Shown here piece after piece: positions 1-6,353 of a stretch of 23,945 bases of DNA. Within the stretch, counting starts at the first letter, position 1. Each line of letters begins with the position of its first letter. The position numbers and the translations under genes were made by a program. This DNA is from CAZPZR01 sp964591105 (GTDB lineage Bacteria > Bacillota > Clostridia > Lachnospirales > Lachnospiraceae), in NCBI GenBank assembly GCA_964591105.1, contig CAZPZR010000026.1, forward strand, positions 1-23,945. Reading direction: 5' to 3'. The notes below the pieces were generated by a model. It searched no databases, was not told where the DNA came from, and saw nothing but the letters and a program-made list of their open reading frames with translations.

Positions 1-2
1 AA

Positions 3-71
3 CATTACGAAAAACCAAGCGTAAGACGTAAGAAAAAATCTGAAGCAGCTAGAAAACGTAAATATAACTAA
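3..71 (+). CDS. rpsU: 30S ribosomal protein S21, C-terminal end (partial)
   Basis: Only the last 22 codons and the TAA stop are inside the window. They read HYEKPSVRRKKKSEAARKRK followed by YN, the very basic tail typical of bacterial ribosomal protein S21, a small-subunit protein that binds near the 3' end of 16S rRNA. The usual protein is about 58 residues, so roughly 60 percent lies upstream of the window. A textbook terminator follows 13 bases after the stop, so this is the end of its transcript. The identification rests on this short but characteristic tail. Confidence 0.85.
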   Translation, partial: HYEKPSVRRKKKSEAARKRKYN

Positions 72-84
72 TATGTGCAATGGA

Positions 85-111
85 TGAGGTGTTGAAAAAC
101 ACCTCATTTTT
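85..111 (+). terminator. Rho-independent terminator of rpsU
   Basis: A perfect 9-bp stem, TGAGGTGTT (85-93) with AACACCTCA (98-106), is closed by a GAAA tetraloop and followed by five T residues. It lies just after the rpsU stop codon. Confidence 0.9.
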
Positions 112-120
112 ACATTCAAA

Positions 121-155
121 AATAACGGGGAGTCATTTGGACTTCCCGTTATTTT
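121..155. terminator. Bidirectional terminator between rpsU and maf
   Basis: A 14-bp stem with one G-T wobble pairs 121-134 with 140-153 around a 5-base loop. Read on the minus strand it is followed by a run of five T, so it ends the maf transcript. On the plus strand the tail is TTTTG, a back-up to the rpsU terminator. Confidence 0.85.
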
Positions 156-171
156 GCTCTCACTCTTAATC

Positions 172-750
172 CTATGGATAGATAATATTTAAAAGTTCTT
201 GATAGAGACGACCAATCGGAAGTCCCACAACATTGTTATAATCTCCATGAATTTCTTTTACATGGATAGAAAAATCTCCTTGAATTCCATAGCCACCAGC
301 TTTGTCTAGAGAATCTCCAGATTCAACATATCTTTTTAAGTCTTCCTTCGCAATTGGATAAAAAGTAACATCTGTCTTCTCAACGAATGATTTGGTTGTA
401 AGGACACCATTTTTATAAATATAGAGTGTTACACCAGTATAGACTTGATGAGTACGATCAGCCAACATAGAAAGCATATCATAAGCTTCTTCTTGATCTT
501 CTGGCTTTCCGAGGATTTCGTCACGATAAACAACGATAGTATCGGAACCAATTACAACGCAGTCATTCTTGGATTCTAAATGTGTGTAAACATCATGTGC
601 TTTTTGTTCGGAAAGCTCCAGAACAATATCTGTAGGAACTGTTTTCGTGATTTTCTCCTCAACAGAAGATGGAATCACTTCGAATTCAAGCCCGGTTCTG
701 GCAAGAAGCTCGCGACGGCGTGGGGACTGTGATGCTAAAATATATTTCAT
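172..750 (-). CDS. maf: Maf family nucleoside triphosphate pyrophosphatase
   Basis: This 192-residue protein begins MKYILASQSPRRRELL, the signature N-terminus of Maf/YhdE house-cleaning enzymes, which hydrolyse dTTP, UTP or modified nucleotides to monophosphates in the cytosol. Other family motifs are visible: VIGSDTIV, LGKP, and DKAGGYGIQG, which carry the acidic and lysine residues of the active site. The open frame extends upstream to base 912, but the extension has no family similarity. The ATG at 750 is preceded at good spacing by AGAGGAAG on the minus strand, so this start was chosen. The length matches the family norm of about 190-200. The gene is monocistronic, divergent from the editing-protein operon, and ends at the bidirectional terminator. 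Substrate preference cannot be told from sequence here. Confidence 0.93.
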   Translation of the reverse strand: MKYILASQSPRRRELLARTGLEFEVIPSSVEEKITKTVPTDIVLELSEQKAHDVYTHLESKNDCVVIGSDTIVVYRDEILGKPEDQEEAYDMLSMLADRTHQVYTGVTLYIYKNGVLTTKSFVEKTDVTFYPIAKEDLKRYVESGDSLDKAGGYGIQGDFSIHVKEIHGDYNNVVGLPIGRLYQELLNIIYP

Positions 751-781
751 AATTACTTCCTCTCTTATTCCGTGATTGCTA

Positions 782-811
782 TTTTCATTATAGACATATT
801 TGTGGTAAAAT
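782..811 (+). promoter_or_regulatory. Candidate promoter of the 863-5907 operon
   Basis: An extended -10 element, TGGTAAAAT (TAAAAT at 806-811), has TTTTCA at 782-787 as a weak -35 with 18-base spacing. It lies about 50 bases upstream of the first gene's start and is the best candidate in this 112-base intergenic gap. Confidence 0.5.
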
Positions 812-816
812 AGCAA
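787..816 (-). promoter_or_regulatory. SigA-type promoter of maf
   Basis: On the minus strand, TTGCTA (plus positions 811-816) and a perfect TATAAT (787-792) are separated by 18 bases, about 37 bases upstream of the maf start. It overlaps almost completely with the plus-strand promoter of the neighbouring operon. Confidence 0.6.
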
Positions 817-862
817 GTAGATGTGATACGAACAGAAGAAAAGACAGATGGAGGGAAAATAG

Positions 863-1402
863 ATGTATATTAGTGAAATTAGAACAAAAGCACCAATGGA
901 TGGAGAACGCACACCACTTGAGAAAAAGATGTATCAGACATTGGAGAAATTAAATATTCCATATGAACATGTTGACAATGATCCGGCACATACAATGGAA
1001 GAGTGTGCAGCAATTGATCAAGTACTTGGTGCGGAAATTCGTAAAAATGTATTTTTATGTAATCAGAAGAAGACATCCTTCTTTTTACTTGTAATGCCTG
1101 CTAATAAACCATTTGACACTGCAGCATTCAGCAAAAAACTTGGAGTTTCTCATATGTCATTTGCACCGGAAGAGAAAATGATTGAACATATGGGGACAAC
1201 ATCAGGGTCTGCATCTGTTGCAGGAATCTTGAATGATGAGGACGATTGGGTGCAAGTAATCATAGATAAAGAAGTTGCAGATGCAGAGTGGTTTGGATGC
1301 AATCCTGGAATTAATACCAGCCATTTGAAATTTAAGACGCAGGATCTTTTGAAGAAATTCTTACCTAAGAATCATCATCGTGCAAGAATTGTAGAATTGT
1401 AA
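863..1402 (+). CDS. YbaK/ProX-type prolyl-tRNA editing protein (aminoacyl-tRNA deacylase)
   Basis: This 179-residue stand-alone editing domain belongs to the YbaK/ProX fold, which clears mischarged tRNA (typically Ala-tRNA-Pro or Cys-tRNA-Pro) in trans to prolyl-tRNA synthetase. Family features seen: an N-terminal helix segment TPLEKKMYQTLEKLNIPYE, the HTMEEC motif, the conserved lysine in EIRKNVFLCN, the core strand FFLLVMP, the GTTSGSASVAGI loop, and the C-terminal NPGINTSHLKF segment. The layout most resembles the PrdX/ProXp-ala group found in Clostridia. GGAGGG lies 8 bases before the ATG. It opens a six-gene run on the plus strand. The exact mischarged substrate is inference and cannot be decided from sequence. 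Confidence 0.88.
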   Translation: MYISEIRTKAPMDGERTPLEKKMYQTLEKLNIPYEHVDNDPAHTMEECAAIDQVLGAEIRKNVFLCNQKKTSFFLLVMPANKPFDTAAFSKKLGVSHMSFAPEEKMIEHMGTTSGSASVAGILNDEDDWVQVIIDKEVADAEWFGCNPGINTSHLKFKTQDLLKKFLPKNHHRARIVEL

Positions 1403-1437
1403 TATTAGGTGCTTGCAAACGGAAGGGAAAGGTGATT

Positions 1438-2148
1438 ATGGGACAGATGGAAAAAATCAGTGAAGAAAAAATGAAAGAAATTCTGAGTAAGCGTACACCG
1501 GGAGAACGAATTGAACTCCGAGAAAAGCAGTTTGAACCCATGGATTTGACAGGTTATGATCTTAGCAACATGGACTTTACACTGAGTTCTATGGCAGATG
1601 TGATTTTAAAAGATGTAAATTTTGAAAATAGCAGCGTAGAGAATGCGTTGTTTGATGGGACTAATTTGCACGGAGCTAATTTCCAACATGCAAATTTGAA
1701 AATGGCATCTTTCCGGCATTGCGATTTGGGCGAATGTAATATATGTGGAGCTGATTTGTTTGCTGCGGTATTGGAGAACACGAACCTAGAGGGCGTACGT
1801 TCGGATGCGGATACAAAATGGTTCCGTTTATATTGTCCGGAAGAGGGAGCTTTTTTGGGATATAAAAAGTGCGTGAATGACCGTTTGGTGCAGTTACTGA
1901 TTCCGGCAGACGCAAAACGAACTTCGGCAACGATGAATTCTTGTCGTTGTGACAAAGCGAAAGTATTGACAATAAAAAGTTTTGATTCTACCGAAAGTTT
2001 TGAAGAGGCGTGGTCTTTGGTAGATGAAAATTTTGTGTATAAAGTAGGAGAGTGGGCGGTAGCAGAAAATTTCGACCCGGATCGTTGGTTTGACTCGACG
2101 GGGGGAATTCATTTCTGGCTCACGCGAGAAGAGGCAAAGGCATATTAA
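1438..2148 (+). CDS. Pentapeptide-repeat protein with C-terminal DUF5758-like domain
   Basis: About 236 residues. The middle third, roughly residues 35-120, is a run of A(D/N)LXX-type pentapeptides (for example FDGTNLHGANFQHANLKMAS) that should fold as a right-handed quadrilateral beta-helix. After it comes a conserved cap: CPEEGAFLGYKKC, LLIPADAKRTSAT, CRCDKAKVL, then FDPDRWFDSTGGIHFWLTRE. From memory this matches the DUF5758 module often attached to pentapeptide repeats in Firmicutes and phages. No biochemical function is established for that module. A GTG at 1432 is an alternative start six bases upstream; the purine-rich GGAAGGGAAAGG serves either. The gene lies 35 bases after the editing protein and 2 bases before trmO, so it is surely co-transcribed. 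There is no signal peptide, so it is probably cytosolic. Confidence 0.85.
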   Translation: MGQMEKISEEKMKEILSKRTPGERIELREKQFEPMDLTGYDLSNMDFTLSSMADVILKDVNFENSSVENALFDGTNLHGANFQHANLKMASFRHCDLGECNICGADLFAAVLENTNLEGVRSDADTKWFRLYCPEEGAFLGYKKCVNDRLVQLLIPADAKRTSATMNSCRCDKAKVLTIKSFDSTESFEEAWSLVDENFVYKVGEWAVAENFDPDRWFDSTGGIHFWLTREEAKAY

Positions 2149-2150
2149 GA

Positions 2151-2864
2151 ATGAAGCAGACAGTTGAATTGGAAACAATAGCATACATTCATACGGATTT
2201 TCCATCAAAATTTGGAATCCCGAGACAGAGCGGTCTCGTAAATACGAAGGGCACGATTGTCTTTGAACCAGAATTTCAACAGGCGGAGGCATTGAGAGGA
2301 ATCGAGGAGTATTCTCATTTGTGGTTGATCTGGGGATTCTCGGATCATTATGGTAAGAAATGGCATCCAACGGTACGTCCGCCAAGACTTGGTGGGAATG
2401 AGCGAATTGGAGTTTTTGCAACGCGATCTCCGTTTCGTCCGAATTCTTTAGGATTGTCTTGTGTGCAGCTGCTTCAAGTTGAGAAAACAAAGAACCATGG
2501 ATGGGTACTTCATGTGCAAGGGGCGGACCTGAAAGAGGGGACGCCTATTTATGATGTGAAACCATATCTGCCCTATGTAGATGCGCATCCAGAAGCGACG
2601 GGAGGATTTGCACACGAAAAGAAATCCTATCAGTTGCAGGTGGAGATTCCAGAAGAGCTGAGTAAGAAAATTTCTGAGGAACAACAGGAAACTCTGAGAG
2701 AAATATTAGCACAAGATCCAAGACCATCTTATCAGGAAGATCCAGAGCGAATTTACGGAATGGAATATGCAGATATGGAAGTGCGCTTCCAAGTGAAACA
2801 GGGAATTGTAGTTGTGCGTGAAATTGACAGGAAATACAAGGAGAGAAAAGAATGGAATTTATAA
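2151..2864 (+). CDS. trmO: tRNA (N6-threonylcarbamoyladenosine-37-N6)-methyltransferase TrmO
   Basis: A 237-residue member of the TsaA/UPF0066 family, which uses S-adenosylmethionine to methylate t6A37 of tRNAs such as tRNA-Thr to m6t6A. The hallmark block RPPRLGGNERIGVFATRSPF followed by RPNSLGLS is at residues 77-103, and the second signature, DVKPYLPYVDAHPEA, follows the central beta-barrel. The N-terminus (IAYIHTDFPSKFGIPRQSG) and the EYSHLWLIWGF segment also fit. The length agrees with E. coli TrmO (about 235). The ATG is two bases after the pentapeptide gene's stop and the 3' end overlaps the next ORF by 13 bases, which indicates translational coupling. With the editing protein upstream, the operon carries two tRNA-fidelity functions. 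Confidence 0.93.
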   Translation: MKQTVELETIAYIHTDFPSKFGIPRQSGLVNTKGTIVFEPEFQQAEALRGIEEYSHLWLIWGFSDHYGKKWHPTVRPPRLGGNERIGVFATRSPFRPNSLGLSCVQLLQVEKTKNHGWVLHVQGADLKEGTPIYDVKPYLPYVDAHPEATGGFAHEKKSYQLQVEIPEELSKKISEEQQETLREILAQDPRPSYQEDPERIYGMEYADMEVRFQVKQGIVVVREIDRKYKERKEWNL

Positions 2865-3364
2865 TAGCATCTTATGAACATATTGATACTATGTGCGAGA
2901 TCACAGAACAGGCAAAAGCGCAGCTTCGCAAGTTAGGGTTAGACCAATGGCAGAAAGGCTATCCATCTAGAGAAGTTTGGACGGAAGATGCAAAATGCGG
3001 ATGTACATATCTGGCAGTGGAAGAAGGAGAAATTTTAGGAATCTTTGCCTTTCAGACAACACCGGACGTTTCCTATTATGAGATTGACGGAAAGTGGCTG
3101 ACGGATGGAGCATATGCATCGATGCATCGTGTGTGTGTGTCAGATGCGTGTAAAGGAAAAGGCGTTGCAGGAAAAATGTTTGCCCATGGATTTGCAATGG
3201 CAAAAGAACTTGGATTCCCATCTGTCAGAATTGATACTCATCCAGGGAATCTTCCAATGCAGCGCGCTTTGAAGAAGGCAGGATTTGTGCCATGCGGAAA
3301 TATTCACCTAGTTGGTGGGTGTGAAGACGGAGACCTTCGAATAGGCTTTGAAAAGATTTTGTAA
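2852..3364 (+). CDS. GNAT family N-acetyltransferase
   Basis: A 170-residue GCN5-related acetyltransferase. The acetyl-CoA-binding motif A is seen as MHRVCVSDACKGKGVAGKMF (residues 91-110; the usual Q/R-x-x-G-x-A reads K-G-K-G-V-A). Motif B follows as RIDTHPGNLPMQRALKKAGF, with the asparagine and C-terminal aromatic segment typical of the fold. The N-terminal DQWQKGYP stretch is common in a clostridial GNAT subgroup. The ATG overlaps the trmO end by 13 bases and has AAGGAGAG upstream inside trmO. The substrate is unknown: GNATs of this type acetylate small amines, peptides or proteins. Nothing in the sequence supports RimI or another specific identity. Confidence 0.88.
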   Translation: MEFIIASYEHIDTMCEITEQAKAQLRKLGLDQWQKGYPSREVWTEDAKCGCTYLAVEEGEILGIFAFQTTPDVSYYEIDGKWLTDGAYASMHRVCVSDACKGKGVAGKMFAHGFAMAKELGFPSVRIDTHPGNLPMQRALKKAGFVPCGNIHLVGGCEDGDLRIGFEKIL

Positions 3365-3379
3365 AGGAGGACATAGTAA

Positions 3380-5290
3380 ATGTCGTTAGAAGATTACAAC
3401 AAAGCGTATAAACTTGGAAAACGAGATTATCAGTCACGCGTGCTGCGAGGAGAACACCCAACGCTTCGCGTGCTGGATGATATTCTGCCGCCAAAAGGAG
3501 AATATTCAGAAATCCCATTGGGAGTTGTTTCAATCCCAATGGAACAGATTGTAGGGACAAAAAATGCTGGACGAAGCAATGCATTTTCTGCAAATTTTAT
3601 GCCAGTTTTGGAAGTTGGGTCTGAATTTGCTAGAAAATGGAGTCTTCTAAGCACCAGCCATGTTGAAGAAGGAATTCGAGAACCAATCAAAGCGTATGAA
3701 TATATGAATCAGTTTTACGTGGAAGAGGGAAATAAGCGTGTCAGTGTGATGAAATTTTTTGATGTTTTAGAAGTTCCAGGTTCTGTGACACGTATTCTTC
3801 CAAAGCGTAGCGAAGAAAAAGAGAATAAAATCTATTATGAATTTGTAGATTTTTATGATAAAACAAAGATTAATTATATCTGGTTTTCAAAATTGGGAAG
3901 CTTTCAGAAATTAGTGAAAGCAGTAGGCAAAGCAGAAGATGAAATTTGGAATGAAGAGGAACGTCGAAATTTTAGTTCTGTATACCGTCGATTTCTGGCA
4001 GAGTACCGCTCGCAGGGTGGAGAAAAACTAAAGATTACTGCTGGCGATGCATTTCTGGCATTTATTTCTCTCCATGGATATGAGGGACTTTTGGAGAAGT
4101 CTGTTGGAGAGATGAAGACACTGATTATGAAGACATGGGAAGAATTTCTCCTTCTGAATGAACAAGAAGATGTGGACTTGAAGATGCATCCAACCAAGGA
4201 AAAGAAGAAACTTTTTGACAGTATTCTTTCCTTTGGAAAAAATAGATTGAAAGTCGGATTTATTTACGAAAAAACTGCAACTTCTTCTGCGTGGACGTAC
4301 GCTCATGAACTTGGAAGGCTGCACTTGGAACAGATGTTTCCAGACGAAGTGAGCACCATTTATTATGACAATGTTACTAGCGAAAATGCAGAAAAATTTA
4401 TTCAGAAATGTGTGGATGAAGGATGCGACATTATATTTACTACTACACCGGCGTTTGTACAGGCAAGTGTGCGCAAAGCGATTGAACATCCGAGTGTGCG
4501 AATTGTAAACTGCTCGTTAAACACTTCCCATCGATATATCCGAACTTACTATGCAAGAATGTACGAAGCAAAGTTCCTAATGGGAGCAATCGCTGGAGCG
4601 ATGGCAGAGAATAACAAAATTGTATATCTTGCAGATTATCCGATTTATGGAACGATTGCGAATATTAATGCATTTGCACTGGGAGCAAAAATGATTAATC
4701 CGCGTGCGGAAGTGAATCTACTTTGGTCTTGTGTGAAAGGTCAGAATATTCCGGAAGAAATTCAAAAAATTTCGCCGGATTGCATTTCTGGAAAGGATAT
4801 GGTTATTCCGAAAGAAGTTTCTAGATATTTTGGAGTATTCCGTATACAAGATGAAGAAATTCAAAGTATTGCAATGCCACTCTGGCACTGGGGAAAATTT
4901 TATGAACAATTGATTCGTACGATTATGGATGGCACATGGAAATATGATGAAAGTTCTGGTGGAACAAAGGCAATCAATTATTGGTGGGGAATGTCTGCAG
5001 ATGTTATTGACTTGATTTGCTCACAAAATCTTCCGATTGGAACAAAGCGACTGGTTAAATTTTTGAAAGCAGCGATTCGAAGAGGGGATCTGAATCCATT
5101 TTATGGAATTTTGTATTCGCAGACAGGAATTGTTCAGGATGATGCAGAGCGCAGCTTGACACCGGAAGAAATTATAAAGATGGACTGGCTAGCAGAAAAT
5201 GTTATTGGTAGCATTCCAAAGGAAGAGGAATTAGAAGAGTCTTCCAAGCCGGTAGTCAGACAACAGGGGGTTGACATTGAGAAAGGTTAA
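3380..5290 (+). CDS. ParB/Srx-like N-terminal domain fused to a BMP (PnrA-like) ligand-binding domain
   Basis: A 636-residue protein of two parts. Residues about 44-130 resemble the ParB/sulfiredoxin fold: strand LGVVSIPMEQIVG, a region around REPIKAYEYMNQFYVEEG, and the box GNKRVSVMKFFD (117-128), which corresponds to the G-x-x-R-x-x-A nucleotide-binding box of ParB-like domains. A helical linker follows. From about residue 290, RLKVGFIYEKTATSSAWTYA begins a BMP-family periplasmic-binding-protein fold (compare PnrA/TmpC and B. subtilis Med), with DIIFTTTPAF, YEAKFLMGAIAGAMA and IANINAFALGAK. There is no signal peptide or lipobox, and no ABC permease or ATPase is adjacent, so this should be an intracellular sensor rather than a transport protein. 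The start ATG has AAAGGAGG upstream. It is followed 20 bases later by a phosphoesterase gene. The ligand and role are unknown. The domain calls are family-level inference from motifs. Confidence 0.8.
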   Translation: MSLEDYNKAYKLGKRDYQSRVLRGEHPTLRVLDDILPPKGEYSEIPLGVVSIPMEQIVGTKNAGRSNAFSANFMPVLEVGSEFARKWSLLSTSHVEEGIREPIKAYEYMNQFYVEEGNKRVSVMKFFDVLEVPGSVTRILPKRSEEKENKIYYEFVDFYDKTKINYIWFSKLGSFQKLVKAVGKAEDEIWNEEERRNFSSVYRRFLAEYRSQGGEKLKITAGDAFLAFISLHGYEGLLEKSVGEMKTLIMKTWEEFLLLNEQEDVDLKMHPTKEKKKLFDSILSFGKNRLKVGFIYEKTATSSAWTYAHELGRLHLEQMFPDEVSTIYYDNVTSENAEKFIQKCVDEGCDIIFTTTPAFVQASVRKAIEHPSVRIVNCSLNTSHRYIRTYYARMYEAKFLMGAIAGAMAENNKIVYLADYPIYGTIANINAFALGAKMINPRAEVNLLWSCVKGQNIPEEIQKISPDCISGKDMVIPKEVSRYFGVFRIQDEEIQSIAMPLWHWGKFYEQLIRTIMDGTWKYDESSGGTKAINYWWGMSADVIDLICSQNLPIGTKRLVKFLKAAIRRGDLNPFYGILYSQTGIVQDDAERSLTPEEIIKMDWLAENVIGSIPKEEELEESSKPVVRQQGVDIEKG

Positions 5291-5310
5291 AAGACAGGTT
5301 AGATAAAGGA

Positions 5311-5907
5311 ATGAAAATACTTACAATAGCAGATAAGGAATCAAAATATCTGTGGGACTATTTTGAAAAAAGCAAACTGGAGGGCATTGATCTGATTATC
5401 TCCTGTGGGGATCTTGCACCAGAATACTTGTCATTTTTGGCAACATTTACATCAGCACCCGTGTTGTATGTACATGGAAATCATGATGTGAAGTATAAGA
5501 ATCGTCCGCCAGAGGGCTGCATATGTATTGATGATGAAATCTACGTGCATCAAGGGATTCGTATCTTGGGACTTGGGGGCTCTATGAGATATATGAATGA
5601 AAAGGATCACCAATATACAGAGAAGGAAATGAGACGACGTGTGCGAAGAATGCGATTTAAACTTTGGAAAAAGAAAGGGTTCGACATTTTGGTGACACAT
5701 GCGCCTGCTAAGAACTTGAATGATGCAGATGATCTTCCACATCAAGGCTTTGAGGTATTCAGAGAATTGATGGAGCAGTATGAACCAAAATATTTTTTGC
5801 ATGGACATGTACATATGGAATACGGAAGAAAGCATAAGCGATATGATAAGTATCGTGAAACAGAAGTTGTCAATGCATATGAGAGATGTGTGATAGAAGT
5901 GGAATAG
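5311..5907 (+). CDS. Small calcineurin-like metallophosphoesterase
   Basis: A 198-residue metallophosphoesterase fold. Motifs in order: MKILTIADKES (motif I position, residues 8-10 read D-K-E where most families have D-x-H), CGD at 32-34, GNHD at 56-59, VTHAP with His130, and GHVH at 165-168. These would coordinate a dinuclear metal centre. Replacement of the motif I histidine by glutamate is unusual for the superfamily, although from memory similar clostridial proteins share it. The protein is soluble, without a signal peptide. It lies 20 bases after the ParB-like/BMP gene, and a strong terminator follows immediately, so it ends the operon. The substrate (nucleotide, cyclic dinucleotide or phosphoprotein) cannot be inferred from sequence. 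Confidence 0.87.
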   Translation: MKILTIADKESKYLWDYFEKSKLEGIDLIISCGDLAPEYLSFLATFTSAPVLYVHGNHDVKYKNRPPEGCICIDDEIYVHQGIRILGLGGSMRYMNEKDHQYTEKEMRRRVRRMRFKLWKKKGFDILVTHAPAKNLNDADDLPHQGFEVFRELMEQYEPKYFLHGHVHMEYGRKHKRYDKYRETEVVNAYERCVIEVE

Positions 5908-5911
5908 AAGA

Positions 5912-5956
5912 AAGCCGAGATTCAATGTAGAACGACATTGAATCCCGGCTTTTCTT
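5912..5956 (+). terminator. Rho-independent terminator of the 863-5907 operon
   Basis: A long stem pairs 5912-5928 with 5935-5951 with a single A-C mismatch: AAGCCG, mismatch, GATTCAATGT. It has a 6-base loop and is followed by TTCTT. It starts five bases after the phosphoesterase stop and separates this operon from the copper operon. Confidence 0.9.
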
Positions 5957-5973
5957 ATTGAGAAATTCATCCC

Positions 5974-6002
5974 TTGACAGATACCCAAGAGGGGTATAGT
6001 AT
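5974..6002 (+). promoter_or_regulatory. csoR-copA promoter with embedded CsoR operator
   Basis: A perfect -35 TTGACA (5974-5979) and a -10 TAGTAT (5997-6002) are 17 bases apart. Between them lies the pseudo-palindrome ATACCC-N5-GGGTAT (5981-5997), the same architecture known for the CsoR site upstream of B. subtilis copZA. A bound repressor would block RNA polymerase, so the operon should be auto-repressed and induced by Cu(I). Confidence 0.85.
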
Positions 6003-6024
6003 AAGGGTGTAGGAGGTAGACACT

Positions 6025-6342
6025 ATGGAAGATATTAAAAAAGAAGAAAGAGCGTGCACATGTGAGAAGACAAAGGAACGTTCAGAAAAAGAATATAGAG
6101 ATTTAGTGAATCGGCTTAGTCGCATTGAGGGACAAGTGCGAGGGATCAAAAAAATGGTTGAAAATGATGCGTATTGTACCGATATTCTGGTACAGGTGTC
6201 AGCAGTAAGTGCTGCACTGAACAGCTTTAATAAAGTACTTTTAGCGAATCACATTCGTACATGTGTAGCACAGGATATTAGAGATGGCAAAGAAGATACA
6301 ATTGATGAATTGGTAGCTACTTTGCAGAAGTTAATGAAGTAA
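6025..6342 (+). CDS. csoR: Copper-sensing transcriptional repressor CsoR
   Basis: A 105-residue all-helical repressor of the CsoR/RcnR family (DUF156). The diagnostic Cu(I) ligands are present with correct spacing: Cys51 (DAYCTDIL), His76 and Cys80 (NHIRTC). The helix RLSRIEGQVRGIKKMVE is the family signature. Cu(I) binding releases the repressor from DNA. AGGAGG lies 8 bases before the ATG. An additional Cys-Thr-Cys (residues 11-13) sits in an N-terminal extension not present in minimal CsoRs. The gene sits directly behind its own operator and overlaps the region of the copA start, so the two are translationally coupled. CsoR is favoured over the Ni/Co (RcnR) and persulfide (CstR) branches because of the C-H-C ligands and the copA neighbour. 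Confidence 0.93.
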   Translation: MEDIKKEERACTCEKTKERSEKEYRDLVNRLSRIEGQVRGIKKMVENDAYCTDILVQVSAVSAALNSFNKVLLANHIRTCVAQDIRDGKEDTIDELVATLQKLMK

Positions 6343-6353
6343 TGGAGGGAAAG

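Noticed and set aside
751..912. N-terminal extension of the maf frame (about 54 hydrophobic residues)
   Set aside because: The extension overlaps the next gene, contains both promoters, and precedes a clear Shine-Dalgarno and the canonical Maf start at 750.
1894..2490. 198-residue minus-strand frame across the pentapeptide and trmO genes
   Set aside because: It is antisense to two recognised proteins and shows no ribosome binding site or known motif.
4028..4489. 153-residue minus-strand frame inside the ParB-like/BMP gene
   Set aside because: It is fully antisense to a well-supported gene, with Phe/Ser/Cys-rich composition typical of antisense reading of purine-rich codons.
3380..5290. Call as an ABC-transporter lipoprotein (BMP family substrate-binding protein)
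   Set aside because: No signal peptide or lipobox is present, an unrelated N-terminal domain precedes the BMP part, and no permease or ATPase gene is near.
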